64,000 bases of DNA from Novosphingobium sp. MD-1 (GTDB lineage: Bacteria > Pseudomonadota > Alphaproteobacteria > Sphingomonadales > Sphingomonadaceae), in assembly GCF_001014975.1 (NCBI RefSeq), contig NZ_BBXA01000030.1, positions 389,501 through 453,500 of the forward strand, written 5' to 3'. The position numbers and the translations under genes were made by a program. How positions within the stretch are numbered: the first letter of the stretch is position 1; each line of letters starts with the position of its first letter. Below, one piece after another: positions 9,480 through 18,178 of the stretch. A model generated the notes under the pieces. That model saw nothing but the letters and a program-made list of their open reading frames with translations. It did no database searches and was not told where the DNA came from.

Positions 9480-9821
9480 ATCGGTTAGTGAGCCGAGTGT
9501 GAATACGCTAAGCTCGACCCCAATCATCGTGATATCGAAGCCTTAATGACAGGAGCTTCGCGAAAGACCACTGCTAATTATGATGCGCTGAGTGATGAGG
9601 CTTATCCAGGCTGTATCTGGATGAACGCTATCCCGGCCGAAGTGCCCCCTGCATCGATCGAAGGATCGCTTCTCCCCTGAAAAGGGAGGAGAGAAGGTGA
9701 GAGGCGAAGCTGATGAATTCGACATGGCGGGGTGGCAAATGCTACCACGAGAGGCGCCTTGCTTAATGGCATCACTGGAGGACGCGATCATAAGGGTGAC
9801 TGATAGTGGCATTGGCATCAA
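9480..9821. other. intergenic region between convergent luxR-type gene and thiolase
   Basis: I see no credible gene here. An imperfect hairpin with a GAAA loop at about 9671-9693 (CCCT/AGGG core inside pyrimidine- and purine-rich arms) lies between the two convergent 3' ends and could be a bidirectional terminator. The minus-strand reading frame at 9543-9821 has no family features. Confidence 0.4.
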
Positions 9822-10988
9822 TCAGAGCGCCTCAACGATGGTTACATTGGCGACACCTCCCGCCTCGCACATTGTCTGCAACCCCCAGCGCTTGCCTCTC
9901 GCATGAAGCGCGTTGATCAGGGTCGCCATCAGCTTTGTTCCCGACGCTCCCAGCGGGTGGCCGAGAGCTATGGCGCCGCCATTGACGTTGAGTTTTTCGG
10001 GATCGCCGCCGATCTCCTTCAGCCACGTCAGTGGCACTTGTGCAAAGGCTTCATTGACTTCATAGAGGTCGATGTCGCCGATTGACATGCCAGTACGCAG
10101 CAAGGCCTTGCGGGTCGCATTAACCGGCTCTTCCAACATGATGACTGGATCGCCCGCGGTCACTGTCAGGTTATGGATACGCGCAATTGGGGTCAGGTTG
10201 AACTCCTTGAGTGCACGCTGACTTACTACCAGCGCGGCGCTCGCCCCGTCGCAAACCTGGCTGGCATTGGCAGCTGAAACAACACCACCTTCGCGCATAG
10301 GTTTGACTGACGAGATTGCCTCAAGCGTCGCATCCATCCGTACGCCTTCGTCGACTCTGTGCAATTCACCACCTACATCGATGGGCACGATTTCGTCGTC
10401 GAATGCGCCAGACTCGATGGCGGCCGCAGCCTTGTGGTGGCTTTCCAGCGCAAAGCGGTCAAGCGCCTCTCGGTTGAATCCATGCTTGTGCGCGAGCAGT
10501 TCGGCCCCTTCGAATTGGCTGAACTGCGTTGTACGGTTGTAGCGTTCCTTGCCGCGCGGGCTCAGCGGGCCGGTGCCTATCCCTTCCTTCTCGTGCAGGG
10601 AGAAGTTCGAGAACATCGGCACCCGGGTCATGCTCTCGACACCTGCCGCGATCACCACATCCTGGGTTCCAGACATTACGGCCTGCGCCGCAAACTGCAG
10701 CGATTGCTGCGATGATCCGCACTGGCGGTCGACCGCCACCCCAGGTGTCGTCGAAGGCAATCGCGAGGCAAGGATCGCATTGCGCGGAAAAGCAAAGCAC
10801 TGTTCGCCGGCTTGCATGACGCAGCCAAGAATGACATCGTCGATCGCCTTCGGATCAAGCGAAGCATTGCGGTCGATCAGAGCGTTGAACATTTCGGCAG
10901 CGAGGTCAGCGGGATGCCAATTGGCGAGCTTCCCGTTTCGCTTGCCACCAGCCGTGCGGACAGCGTCAACGATATAGGCTTCGGTCAT
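9822..10988 (-). CDS. acetyl-CoA acyltransferase (thiolase)
   Basis: This 388-residue thiolase has the nucleophile segment VDRQCGSSQQSLQFAAQAV near residue 90, then NEAFA near 330, GHPLGASG near 360 and the second catalytic cysteine in MCEAGG near the C-terminus, so the full catalytic set is present. It should cleave a 3-oxoacyl-CoA with CoA in the last step of beta-oxidation. It is divergent from the alcohol dehydrogenase gene, and the 175-bp spacer carries copy 3 of the CCATACTTTTG element. Confidence 0.92.
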   Translation of the reverse strand: MTEAYIVDAVRTAGGKRNGKLANWHPADLAAEMFNALIDRNASLDPKAIDDVILGCVMQAGEQCFAFPRNAILASRLPSTTPGVAVDRQCGSSQQSLQFAAQAVMSGTQDVVIAAGVESMTRVPMFSNFSLHEKEGIGTGPLSPRGKERYNRTTQFSQFEGAELLAHKHGFNREALDRFALESHHKAAAAIESGAFDDEIVPIDVGGELHRVDEGVRMDATLEAISSVKPMREGGVVSAANASQVCDGASAALVVSQRALKEFNLTPIARIHNLTVTAGDPVIMLEEPVNATRKALLRTGMSIGDIDLYEVNEAFAQVPLTWLKEIGGDPEKLNVNGGAIALGHPLGASGTKLMATLINALHARGKRWGLQTMCEAGGVANVTIVEAL

Positions 10989-11080
10989 TCTAGTCCCTCA
11001 CATGCGCTGGCCGTCGCCGGTCTCGGCACCAGGTGGCCCGGCGGAGCAGCATTCGACGGAGTGAATAGGTCCATGCTTGC

Positions 11081-11115
11081 GCGTTCGGCCAAAACAAAAG
11101 TATGGGGCCGAACGC
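11081..11115 (+). promoter_or_regulatory. CCATACTTTTG element, copy 3, inside a 10-bp inverted repeat (thiolase / alcohol dehydrogenase promoter)
   Basis: CAAAAGTATGG lies at 11095-11105. It is bracketed by GCGTTCGGCC (11081-11090) and its exact reverse complement GGCCGAACGC (11106-11115). It is 59 bp before the alcohol dehydrogenase start, close to the distances at the other two copies. Confidence 0.6.
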
Positions 11116-11163
11116 CGGTCGAACTGGAAAAGTAGGCGTGACGACAATTCCAGGAGAGTGGTG

Positions 11164-12270
11164 ATGCAAGGCACGGCAGCAATCTTGCGCGAACCGAACC
11201 AGCCTTTTTCAATCGAAACAGTGCAATTCGATCCGCCGCGCGCTGGCGAAGTGCTCATCCGGATCCGCGCGGTAGGCATCTGCCATACGGACATGGTTTT
11301 CGCCTCTGGCGCGATGGGATCACCCTTTCCCCTGATCCTCGGGCACGAAGGCGCGGGTGTGGTCGAAGCGGTTGGCGAAGGGGTGACCAAGGTCCGGCCC
11401 GGCCAGAAGGTTCTGCTGACTTTCAATTCATGCGGGCGGTGCAGCCAGTGCCACAGCGGCGATCCAGCTTATTGCCAGGAATTCGTCGCGCTTAACTTTG
11501 CCTGCGTCCGGGCTGACGGGAGCTCGTGCGCCCACGATGATACAGGGCAGGTTTCGGCCCGGTTCTTCGGGCAGTCGTCGTTCGCCTCGCACGCCATTGC
11601 CGACGAACGCAATGTGGTGGCCTTGCCAGACGAGGCCGATCTTGCCAGCCTTGCGCCGCTTGGCTGCGGGATCCAGACCGGTGTAGGTGCGGTGCTGCGC
11701 TCACTAAAGGCGCAGGCCGGATCGAACCTGGTCGTCCTCGGGGCCGGCGCCGTGGGCCTCAGCGCCGTGCTGGGCGGCAAGATCGCGGGCTGTTCGAAGA
11801 TCATCATGATCGAACCGCAGGAGGCCAGGAGGCAACTGGCGCTCGAACTCGGCGCGGACCATGCCATCGATCCGGCTACGGGCGACACTGCCGAACAGGT
11901 CAGGGCCATCCTCCCGCAAGGCGCGAACAACGTGGTCGACACCAGCGGCAATGTCGGGGCGATTTCCGCCGCGCTAGGCATGCTGGCGCCGCACGGCGCG
12001 TTGGGCCTGGTCGGAGTGCCCGGCAGCCTCGATGCGGCGCTGCCACTGCCGATCGTGCCGGCCATTACCTATGGCTACACGATCAAGGGGATCATCGAAG
12101 GCGACAGCGATCCCGATACCTTCCTGCCCGAACTGATCGCGCTGCACGCTGCCGGAAAGCTACCGATCGAGCGGTTCTCGACCATCTACCCGTTCGACCA
12201 GATCAACCAGGCGATTGCCGACAGCCATTCCGGCAAATGCGTCAAGGTAATCCTTGAACTCCCGGCTTGA
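11164..12270 (+). CDS. zinc-dependent alcohol dehydrogenase (aryl/terpenoid alcohol type)
   Basis: This medium-chain dehydrogenase of 368 residues has the catalytic zinc cysteine in VGICHTDMV (about residue 38), GHEGAGVVE, the structural-zinc cysteines in CGRCSQCHSGDPAYC, and a Rossmann GAGAVGLSAV near 197. The general pattern resembles benzyl-alcohol and geraniol dehydrogenases (XylB-like). It would oxidise a primary alcohol to an aldehyde with NAD. The ATG at 11164 has AGGAG at proper spacing. It is followed 12 bp later by an aldehyde dehydrogenase, which should take its product. Confidence 0.9.
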   Translation: MQGTAAILREPNQPFSIETVQFDPPRAGEVLIRIRAVGICHTDMVFASGAMGSPFPLILGHEGAGVVEAVGEGVTKVRPGQKVLLTFNSCGRCSQCHSGDPAYCQEFVALNFACVRADGSSCAHDDTGQVSARFFGQSSFASHAIADERNVVALPDEADLASLAPLGCGIQTGVGAVLRSLKAQAGSNLVVLGAGAVGLSAVLGGKIAGCSKIIMIEPQEARRQLALELGADHAIDPATGDTAEQVRAILPQGANNVVDTSGNVGAISAALGMLAPHGALGLVGVPGSLDAALPLPIVPAITYGYTIKGIIEGDSDPDTFLPELIALHAAGKLPIERFSTIYPFDQINQAIADSHSGKCVKVILELPA

Positions 12271-12282
12271 AGGAACCTGACT

Positions 12283-13692
12283 GTGACCCAAGACATCCTG
12301 ACCATGACGATCGGCGGCAAGGCTGCATCGTCCGCTAACAGCCTCGATGTGTGCAACCCGGCGACCGGACAGGTCTTCGCCGCTGTGCCAGATGCCGGAG
12401 CGGCAGAGCTTGAATCGGCCATCACCGCGGCCCGCAGCGCCTTCCCCGCCTGGCGTGACACGGCCTGGGCCGACCGCGCGGCAATCGTCAACCGGATCGG
12501 CGAGACTATCGCTGCCAACGCCGCGGAACTGGCTGCGATGCTCACCCGCGAGCAGGGCAAGCCGGCGGAGCAGGCCCAGTTCGAGGTCATGGCCGCCGCG
12601 CAGTGGTGTCAGGCAACCGCCAGCCTGACCCTGCCCGACCGCGAGATCGAGGCCGGGCCGGGCCGCCGCCAGGTCACCCGCTATGTCCCGATCGGGGTGG
12701 TGGCCGGGATTTCGCCGTGGAATTTTCCGGTCGTGCTGTCGATCTGGAAGATCGCGCCTGCCTTGCTGGCCGGCAATACCCTGGTCCTGAAGCCTTCGCC
12801 GTTCACGCCGATGACCGTGCTGCGGATTGGCGAACTGGTGCGAGACTTCGTGCCTGCCGGGGTGCTCAACATTATCACCGGCGGCGATGCACTGGGGCCG
12901 CTGATGACGTCGCATCCGGGCTTCGACAAGGTCAGCTTCACCGGCTCGACCGCGACCGGACGCAGGGTGATGGCAAACGCGGCATCGACGCTGAAGCGGT
13001 TGACACTGGAACTGGGCGGCAACGATGCGGCGATCGTCATGCCGGACGTCAACGTCCCGGAAACGGCGGAAAAGCTGTTCTGGTCGGCTTTCACCAACAG
13101 CGGGCAGGTCTGCGTCGCGACCAAGCGGGCCTATGTCCACAATGACATCTACGATGCGTTCCGCGATGAACTGGCAAAGCTGGCGCTGGCTGTGCCGATG
13201 GGTGATGGCAGCCAGCAGGGCACCGCGCTCGGGCCGATCCAGAACAAGCCGCAGTACGACCGCGTCAAGGGCTTGCTCGCCGATTGCGAAGCGAACGGTT
13301 ACCAGTTGCTCCAGGGGGAAGCGCCAGAGGGAGATGGCCTCTTTGTTCCCGTCACGCTGGTCGACAATCCGCCCGAAGACAGCCGTATCGTCCAGGAGGA
13401 ACAGTTCGGGCCGATCTTGCCGCTCGTGCGCTTTACGGATGTCGAAGATGCGATTGCCAAAGCCAACAACACCGACATGGGGCTGGCCGGAACCGTCTGG
13501 TCCGCCGACATGGACGCCGCCATGCGGATCGCTGAACGAATGGATACTGGGAATGTCTGGATCAACGAGGGGCTCGCCCTGTCACCCTTCGCAGCCTTCG
13601 GCGGGCGCAAGCAATCGGGCATGGGGGTGGAGAATGGGATCGAGGGATTGATGGCCTATACCGATCCAAAGACCTTCCTTGTTACAAAATAG
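12283..13692 (+). CDS. aldehyde dehydrogenase (NAD(P)-dependent)
   Basis: This 469-residue aldehyde dehydrogenase has the ISPWNFPV segment, the NAD-binding FTGSTATGRRV, the catalytic glutamate in LELGGNDAAIV, and the catalytic cysteine in NSGQVCVATKR. It starts at GTG with AAGGAA just upstream and follows the alcohol dehydrogenase by 12 bp. Together they would convert a primary alcohol into the acid used by the ligase at 4127-5683. The true substrate is not visible from sequence. Confidence 0.93.
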   Translation: MTQDILTMTIGGKAASSANSLDVCNPATGQVFAAVPDAGAAELESAITAARSAFPAWRDTAWADRAAIVNRIGETIAANAAELAAMLTREQGKPAEQAQFEVMAAAQWCQATASLTLPDREIEAGPGRRQVTRYVPIGVVAGISPWNFPVVLSIWKIAPALLAGNTLVLKPSPFTPMTVLRIGELVRDFVPAGVLNIITGGDALGPLMTSHPGFDKVSFTGSTATGRRVMANAASTLKRLTLELGGNDAAIVMPDVNVPETAEKLFWSAFTNSGQVCVATKRAYVHNDIYDAFRDELAKLALAVPMGDGSQQGTALGPIQNKPQYDRVKGLLADCEANGYQLLQGEAPEGDGLFVPVTLVDNPPEDSRIVQEEQFGPILPLVRFTDVEDAIAKANNTDMGLAGTVWSADMDAAMRIAERMDTGNVWINEGLALSPFAAFGGRKQSGMGVENGIEGLMAYTDPKTFLVTK

Positions 13693-14245
13693 ATCAGCAA
13701 CATCTGGTAGGAATTACGTCACTTTGAACCAGCGATGATGGCGGTATGCAAATCTGCTATGCAGCTGCAACGGTCGTCGCGCAGCACTTCTCCAACTTCG
13801 CTCTTAGCCTGTTGCCGTTAGACCGGCTATCAAGAACTTAGCTCGCGTGCGTGCCCATGCGTGCGAAGCCGTCGGCAAACCCCGCCACAAGATTGCCAAT
13901 GAAATGCGGCATGCATCGCGAGACCTCGCTTCGCGCTGCGCGCCGAGCGACCTAAAGACGGCGACAGGATTGTCAGCCCCCCCCCTTCTGGGGAGTCCAA
14001 GACCCCGCCGTCAGGCCATGGACGGGGAAGCGGGCCTTTGGCGCCCGCGGCAGGAAGAATGTCTCGCCAGCAACGCGCAAGATCGCGCAGCAGTGACTAG
14101 AGAAACTTTGATGCCATCGACCGATTGGCCGCATTTACAAGTCCTGGAAGAGCGCGAGTAAGCTCGACGAGTGATTCATTGCCTTCACAGATTTCGTCGT
14201 CGACCGTGGCCAAGGCAAAGTGCCAAGCCCGAGCATCGATCATTA
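13693..14245. other. gene-poor stretch before IS5-family element
   Basis: No convincing intact gene is seen. It holds a C9 run at 13977-13985 and, at 14097-14244 on the minus strand, the open 3' part of a small reading frame ending in ALPGLVNAANRSMASKFL. The mobile elements to the right appear to cut this frame. Confidence 0.4.
14097..14244 (-). pseudogene. 3' part of a small hypothetical gene split by IS5 and MITE insertion
   Basis: The minus strand reads RAWHFALATVDDEICEGNES and continues to a TAG at 14097. If 14246-15358 plus one copy of the TAG target are removed, the frame continues without break into sequence right of the MITE and starts at an ATG near 15416 (MTTSAYPCCLRLF...), giving about 67 residues. 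I do not recognise the protein. The clean in-frame join is the only support, so this may be chance. Confidence 0.3.
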
Positions 14246-15093
14246 GGTTTCGTGGACAAAGGTTGACAGCAGACCCGCTGCTTGATTCAAGGCTGTCTTT
14301 TGGAGGCGGCATTGGGCGAGCGGGTTGGATTGAGGGACGACGAGTGGTCGATAATCTCGGAATTGCTGCCGCCTGAGACAGGGCGCGGTTGCCGTCCAGC
14401 GCAGGACAATCGGCGGTACTTCGAAGGTATGATGTGGATCGCCCGGACAGGCTCGCAGTGGCGTCACCTGCCTGACGAATATGGCAAATGGAACAGCGTG
14501 TTCCGGCGCTACCGGCGCTGGGTTTCGACCGGCGTGTTTGACGCGATGCTGGAGACACTCGCAGAGATGGTGGGGCGAGACGTCACCGCCGACATGATCG
14601 ATAGCACTGTGGTCCGGGCACATCATTGTGCAGTCGGCATAAAAAAGGGACTCAGGAAGCCGAGGCTCTTGGCCGATCGCGAGGGGGATTCAGCGCCAAA
14701 CTCCACGCGCGATGCGATGCCCAAGGTCGCCCACTCGGGTTCGTGCTGACGCCTGGCCAAAGCCACGATATTCAAGGCTTCGGGCCTTTGCTCCGTATGA
14801 TCGCCGACAGGATCGAGGCCCTCCTCGCAGACAAGGGCTATGACGCCGATGCCATCCGGGAGGATCTGGCTGCAGCTGACATCGAAGCCGTCATTCCCGC
14901 CAAGAGCAACCGACGCAACCCGGTGCCACACGACCGCGAGAAGTACCGTTGGCGCAATCTCGTGGAGCGTCTGTTCAACAAGCTCAAGAACTGGCGCCGA
15001 ATTGCCACCCGCTACGACAAAACCCAAGAATCATACCTCGGCTTCGTCAATCTTGTCGCGGCCCTACAGTGGATACCCTTTGTCCACGAAACC
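14246..15093 (+). mobile_element. IS5-family insertion sequence, about 848 bp, with two frameshift-linked ORFs
   Basis: The ends read GGTTTCGTGGACAAAGG on the left and its reverse complement on the right. The flanks (TTAG left, CTAG right) fit a TAG duplication. Two overlapping ORFs encode the halves of a DDE transposase. The element has no obvious damage, so it may be active. Confidence 0.85.
14282..14749 (+). CDS. IS5-family transposase OrfA (DUF4096-like)
   Basis: The protein has LRDDEWSIISELLPP, then MMWIARTGSQWRHLPDEYGKW and RYRRWVSTGVF, the N-terminal half of IS5/IS427-type transposases. It ends with the first catalytic aspartate in MIDSTVVRAHH. The zero-frame heptamer A-AAA-AAG at 14641-14647 should cause a -1 slip into OrfB. 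The TTG at 14282 is only the outermost start; the start codon is unsure. Confidence 0.85.
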   Translation: MIQGCLLEAALGERVGLRDDEWSIISELLPPETGRGCRPAQDNRRYFEGMMWIARTGSQWRHLPDEYGKWNSVFRRYRRWVSTGVFDAMLETLAEMVGRDVTADMIDSTVVRAHHCAVGIKKGLRKPRLLADREGDSAPNSTRDAMPKVAHSGSC

Positions 15094-15096
15094 TAG
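14626..15096 (+). CDS. IS5-family transposase OrfB (DDE C-terminal half)
   Basis: This half carries GGFSAKLHARCDAQGRPLGF, LADKGYDADAIR with the second aspartate, and YRWRNLVERLFNKLKNWRR with the catalytic glutamate. It is read by -1 frameshifting from OrfA, so it probably has no start of its own. Its TAG stop lies in the target site just outside the right inverted repeat. Confidence 0.85.
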   Translation: MCSRHKKGTQEAEALGRSRGGFSAKLHARCDAQGRPLGFVLTPGQSHDIQGFGPLLRMIADRIEALLADKGYDADAIREDLAAADIEAVIPAKSNRRNPVPHDREKYRWRNLVERLFNKLKNWRRIATRYDKTQESYLGFVNLVAALQWIPFVHET

Positions 15097-15358
15097 GCGG
15101 CGTGGACAAATTCCGCAACGCCACAGTTGCCCTGAGACAGGCCCTGGCAAGGCGCGAGGCCGCAGGAAGAGCGGGCCTCTTTCAAGGCCGCGCAACGCGG
15201 CCGGGGCCTGTCTCAGGGCAACCCCTTCGGGGCTGGACCAAAAGCCGCCATTTCAGCGTCGGCTCGGCTCGAAATATAGCCGATATTCCTTCACCTCGCC
15301 TCCTCGAACTGGCGGCTTTTGCCTCCAGCTGTGGCGATGTGGAATTTGTCCACGCCGC
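15097..15358. mobile_element. MITE-like non-autonomous element with 18-bp terminal inverted repeats and CTAG duplication
   Basis: The ends are GCGGCGTGGACAAATTCC and its exact reverse complement. The similarity continues inward with a few mismatches to about 31 bp. CTAG is present on both sides (15093-15096 and 15359-15362). Inside, GTTGCCCTGAGACAGGCCC at 15126-15144 has a perfect reverse copy at 15204-15222. No transposase is encoded. The ends share CGTGGACAAA with the neighbouring IS5-family element, so a related transposase probably moves it. Confidence 0.75.
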
Positions 15359-15362
15359 CTAG

Positions 15363-15692
15363 TTTGACCTTGATGATGAAGAGTCTCAAGCAACAGGGGT
15401 AGGCCGAGGTTGTCATGACCGACTGCCTACGTTCTGCCCCTGCGCGAGGACTGGGAAATGAGGAGTTGCGCGAAGCCGGTCAGCATTAACTACGGCGCGG
15501 AAAACTTACACCCGCCGTTCCGACGACGACAGCGGGCTATGCTGCCCTTTCGACAGACGATGTCGCCGCAGAAAGTCGCTTAGGTACAGGCTTTCGGCCA
15601 CAATCACTTTTCCGAAGAACGTCACCTCGTCGACCGACAAACCTTCGAGCTCCGCCGCTCGCTCGTAAGCGCTCTCCTCACGCCGCGCCCGT
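15363..15692. other. gene-poor stretch between MITE and IS66 remnant
   Basis: No intact gene is seen. A short open stretch on the minus strand (about 15506-15670), reading VDEVTFFGKVIVAESLYL, looks protein-like but has no start codon and ends at a TAA at 15506. I do not recognise it. The far left may carry the start of the small gene split by the insertions. Confidence 0.3.
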
Positions 15693-16356
15693 CTATGTCA
15701 TGAGTTCACCAACGGCGTTTGCTGTATGGCCGCTGGCCAGCCTGGCGAGCGTTTCAGTCAACCAAGTGTGTGAGTTTACGCCCAAGATCTTGCAGTTCTC
15801 AATGAGCTTGGCGATCACAGTCCAGTTGTTGCCGCCTTTGTGGGAGCCTACGAAGAGTGCATTCTTACGATTGAGGGCCAGCGGCCGGATCAGCCGCTCG
15901 ACGGAATAGAGTCAAGTTCGACACGGACTTCATTCAGGAACAGCGACAGTCCGGTCCGGCGGGGCGGCGCGTAGCGGATGGTGTCGGCGAACTTGCTCTT
16001 GGCGCTGATCTGACGGAGCCTCGCCTCGGAGGAGATGCGCCGTTCATCGACGATGATGCCGGCCTTCTCGCTGCGAATAGCGCGTCGCTACTGGCGGAGG
16101 TGCCGCGAACTTCGTCATCAAGCTCGTATAGTATAGCGATGCGGCGCTGCACCTCGGTCGCGACCGGCAAACTGTCAGCCACTTCGTAAAACTTGCGTAT
16201 CACGTGCGACCAGCAGAATGCGAGGCTGAGTTGCTGGCTTAGTCTGGCGAGCGCGGCGTAGCCGCTGTGCCCGTCCGACCTGCAAGATGCCGGAATAGCT
16301 TCCCAGATATGCTTCTGCGCGCGCTCAGCACGCGCATCGGCAGCAGGCCCGATCAT
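15693..16356 (-). pseudogene. IS66-family transposase TnpC, C-terminal remnant
   Basis: The minus strand gives SGYAALARLSQQLSLAFCWS then HVIRKFYEVADSLPVATEVQ in one frame. A second frame gives ISAKSKFADTIRYAPPRRTG, and a third gives ERLIRPLALNRKNALFVGSH followed by GGNNWTVIAKLIENCKILGV. Put together, these match the order of the IS66 TnpC catalytic and C-terminal domains. At least two frameshifts separate them and the N-terminal part is missing, so the gene is dead. Confidence 0.8.
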
Positions 16357-16369
16357 CGCGTAGCCTTAG

Positions 16370-16784
16370 CGCTTCGATTGCCGCATCAATCACTCCGGCA
16401 TCGGCGCCGCGGCTAATCTTCACCGCCAAGCCGGCGATCTCCAGTTCCACTGCTCTCACCTTCGGGCGTGGGTCTCTCTTCGCCCACTGGGCGCAGGCGC
16501 GGACTTGGCGGCCGAACCAGTATCGACCACGGCAGAAACGAGTGCCGGAAAAATGCGCCCCGGCTCTCCATCTGCTTGCGGAGTTGCCGACGCCCGGTGA
16601 ACAGCTGCGATGGGCTCATGCCATGGCGCCGCACGACCGAGCAGATGGTCTCCTGCCCGGAGAGGCTCTCTGCCACGATCGACGCATTTACCTCCGGCAG
16701 CCGATCGCACCGCCGCCCCAAGCCGGTGAACACGTCGAGGCGCGCTACCCGGCTAGCGCCAGCATCATCACATGCCATCGTCAT
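16370..16784 (-). pseudogene. IS66-family TnpA (OrfA) remnant
   Basis: The segment NASIVAESLSGQETICSVVR then RHGMSPSQLFTGRRQLRKQM is the helix-turn-helix of IS66 TnpA. The expected C-terminal end (EIAGLAVKISRGADAGVIDA) lies just beyond in another frame at about 16370-16440, showing a frameshift. The TnpB gene normally found between tnpA and tnpC is absent. This marks the left border of the catabolic block that follows. Confidence 0.78.
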
Positions 16785-16906
16785 AGCACCAGCGACCTCA
16801 ACCTAATCAGGGCGCTGAGACTCGGCGCTCGGCTTGACGCCCAATAGGGTGGGACCAAAGGTGAGCTTGTTCCATTGGGATAGTCTAAGGCTGGGACCGC
16901 AGCTAG

Positions 16907-18178
16907 CTAGGACCGGGATAAACCGCGCTGATAGCGGCTGACAGCCAAGTCGTCGGTTTGGATTGCGGTGCGCTTGCCGTTAATCAGGTCGGCTATGATC
17001 TGCCCTGATCCACAGGCCATCGTCCAGCCAAGCGTGCCGTGGCCGGTATTGAGGAACAAATTTGGAATTTTGGTCGGACCGATGATCGGCGTGCCGTCCG
17101 GAGTCATTGGCCGGAGGCCGCTCCAGAAGCTGGCACGTCTGAGGTCGCCTGCACTGGGAAACAGCGTGCCGACGCAAAGGTCTAGCGTGTTGCGCCGCGC
17201 TTGGGGCAGATTCGAAGAATAGCCTGACAACTCAGCCATGCCGCCGACGCGGATACGGTCGCCCAACCGCGTTATAGCGACCTTGTAACTCTCGTCCATC
17301 ACAGTCGAAACTGGCGCGCGGCTTTCGTCGACAATTGGGATGGTAGTGGAATAGCCTTTCACCGGATATACCGGCAGACGTAGCCCGAGCGGCAAGAGTA
17401 GCAACGGCGAATAGCTGCCAAGTGCGACAAGATAGATGTCGGCACGGATATTGTCCTTATCGGTTTCGACATGGGTAATTCGACCCATGTCGGTGGCGAG
17501 GCGACGGATCGTGCAACCAGTGAGAAAGGTGACGCCCTTTGCCTTCGCGAGATCGGCAAGTGCATTGGTAAATTTGAAGCAGTCTCCCGTCTCGTCATTG
17601 GGTAAGCGCAGACCGCCCGCGATGCTCTCGCTGCTGTAGGCAAGGCCTGGTTCGGCGGTGATGCAGCCCTGTCGGTCTAGCACTTCGAAGGCAACGCCAT
17701 CCGAATTGAGCACGGCGATGTCCTTCGCGATCCCGTCGAACTGGTCGTGTTCGCGAAAGAGTTGCAGCGTTCCCCGGCTGCGCTCGTCATATGTAATGCC
17801 GGTTTCGTGGCGTAGTTCGATCAGCTTCTCGCGGCTGTATTCTGCGAGTCGAACCATTCGTTTTTTGTTGGTCGCGTAGGCACTATGGGTGCAGTTTCCT
17901 AGCATTTCAGCAATCCACCGCAGCATCGCCATATTGGGTTGCGGACGCAAGATCAGCGGCGCATGCTTCATGAATAACCAACGCAGCGCCTTGATCGGTA
18001 TGCCGGGCGCGGCCCAAGGGGCGGCATAGCCTGGCGAGACCTCACCGGCATTGCCAAAACTCGTTTCAAGAGCGGGGCCGCTCTGACGGTCGATGACGAT
18101 GACTTCATGGCCGGCTTGAACCAGGTACCACGCAGATGTCACACCGATAACGCCGCTGCCGAGAATGGCGATTTTCAT
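16907..18178 (-). CDS. dadA: D-amino-acid dehydrogenase small subunit
   Basis: This 423-residue flavoprotein starts with the FAD-binding [19 protein letters not shown]. It has the family blocks [33 protein letters not shown] and [19 protein letters not shown], and a C-terminal [19 protein letters not shown]. Length and motifs match DadA, which oxidises D-alanine and other D-amino acids to keto acids at the inner membrane and feeds electrons to the respiratory chain. No alanine racemase gene lies beside it. D-Ala, D-Glu and D-MeAsp are parts of microcystin, so its presence close to the mlr genes may be functional. Confidence 0.92.
   Translation of the reverse strand: MKIAILGSGVIGVTSAWYLVQAGHEVIVIDRQSGPALETSFGNAGEVSPGYAAPWAAPGIPIKALRWLFMKHAPLILRPQPNMAMLRWIAEMLGNCTHSAYATNKKRMVRLAEYSREKLIELRHETGITYDERSRGTLQLFREHDQFDGIAKDIAVLNSDGVAFEVLDRQGCITAEPGLAYSSESIAGGLRLPNDETGDCFKFTNALADLAKAKGVTFLTGCTIRRLATDMGRITHVETDKDNIRADIYLVALGSYSPLLLLPLGLRLPVYPVKGYSTTIPIVDESRAPVSTVMDESYKVAITRLGDRIRVGGMAELSGYSSNLPQARRNTLDLCVGTLFPSAGDLRRASFWSGLRPMTPDGTPIIGPTKIPNLFLNTGHGTLGWTMACGSGQIIADLINGKRTAIQTDDLAVSRYQRGLSRS

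Noticed and set aside
9543..9821. Minus-strand frame of 92 residues downstream of the thiolase
   Set aside because: No motif, poor start, lies in the gap between two convergent genes.
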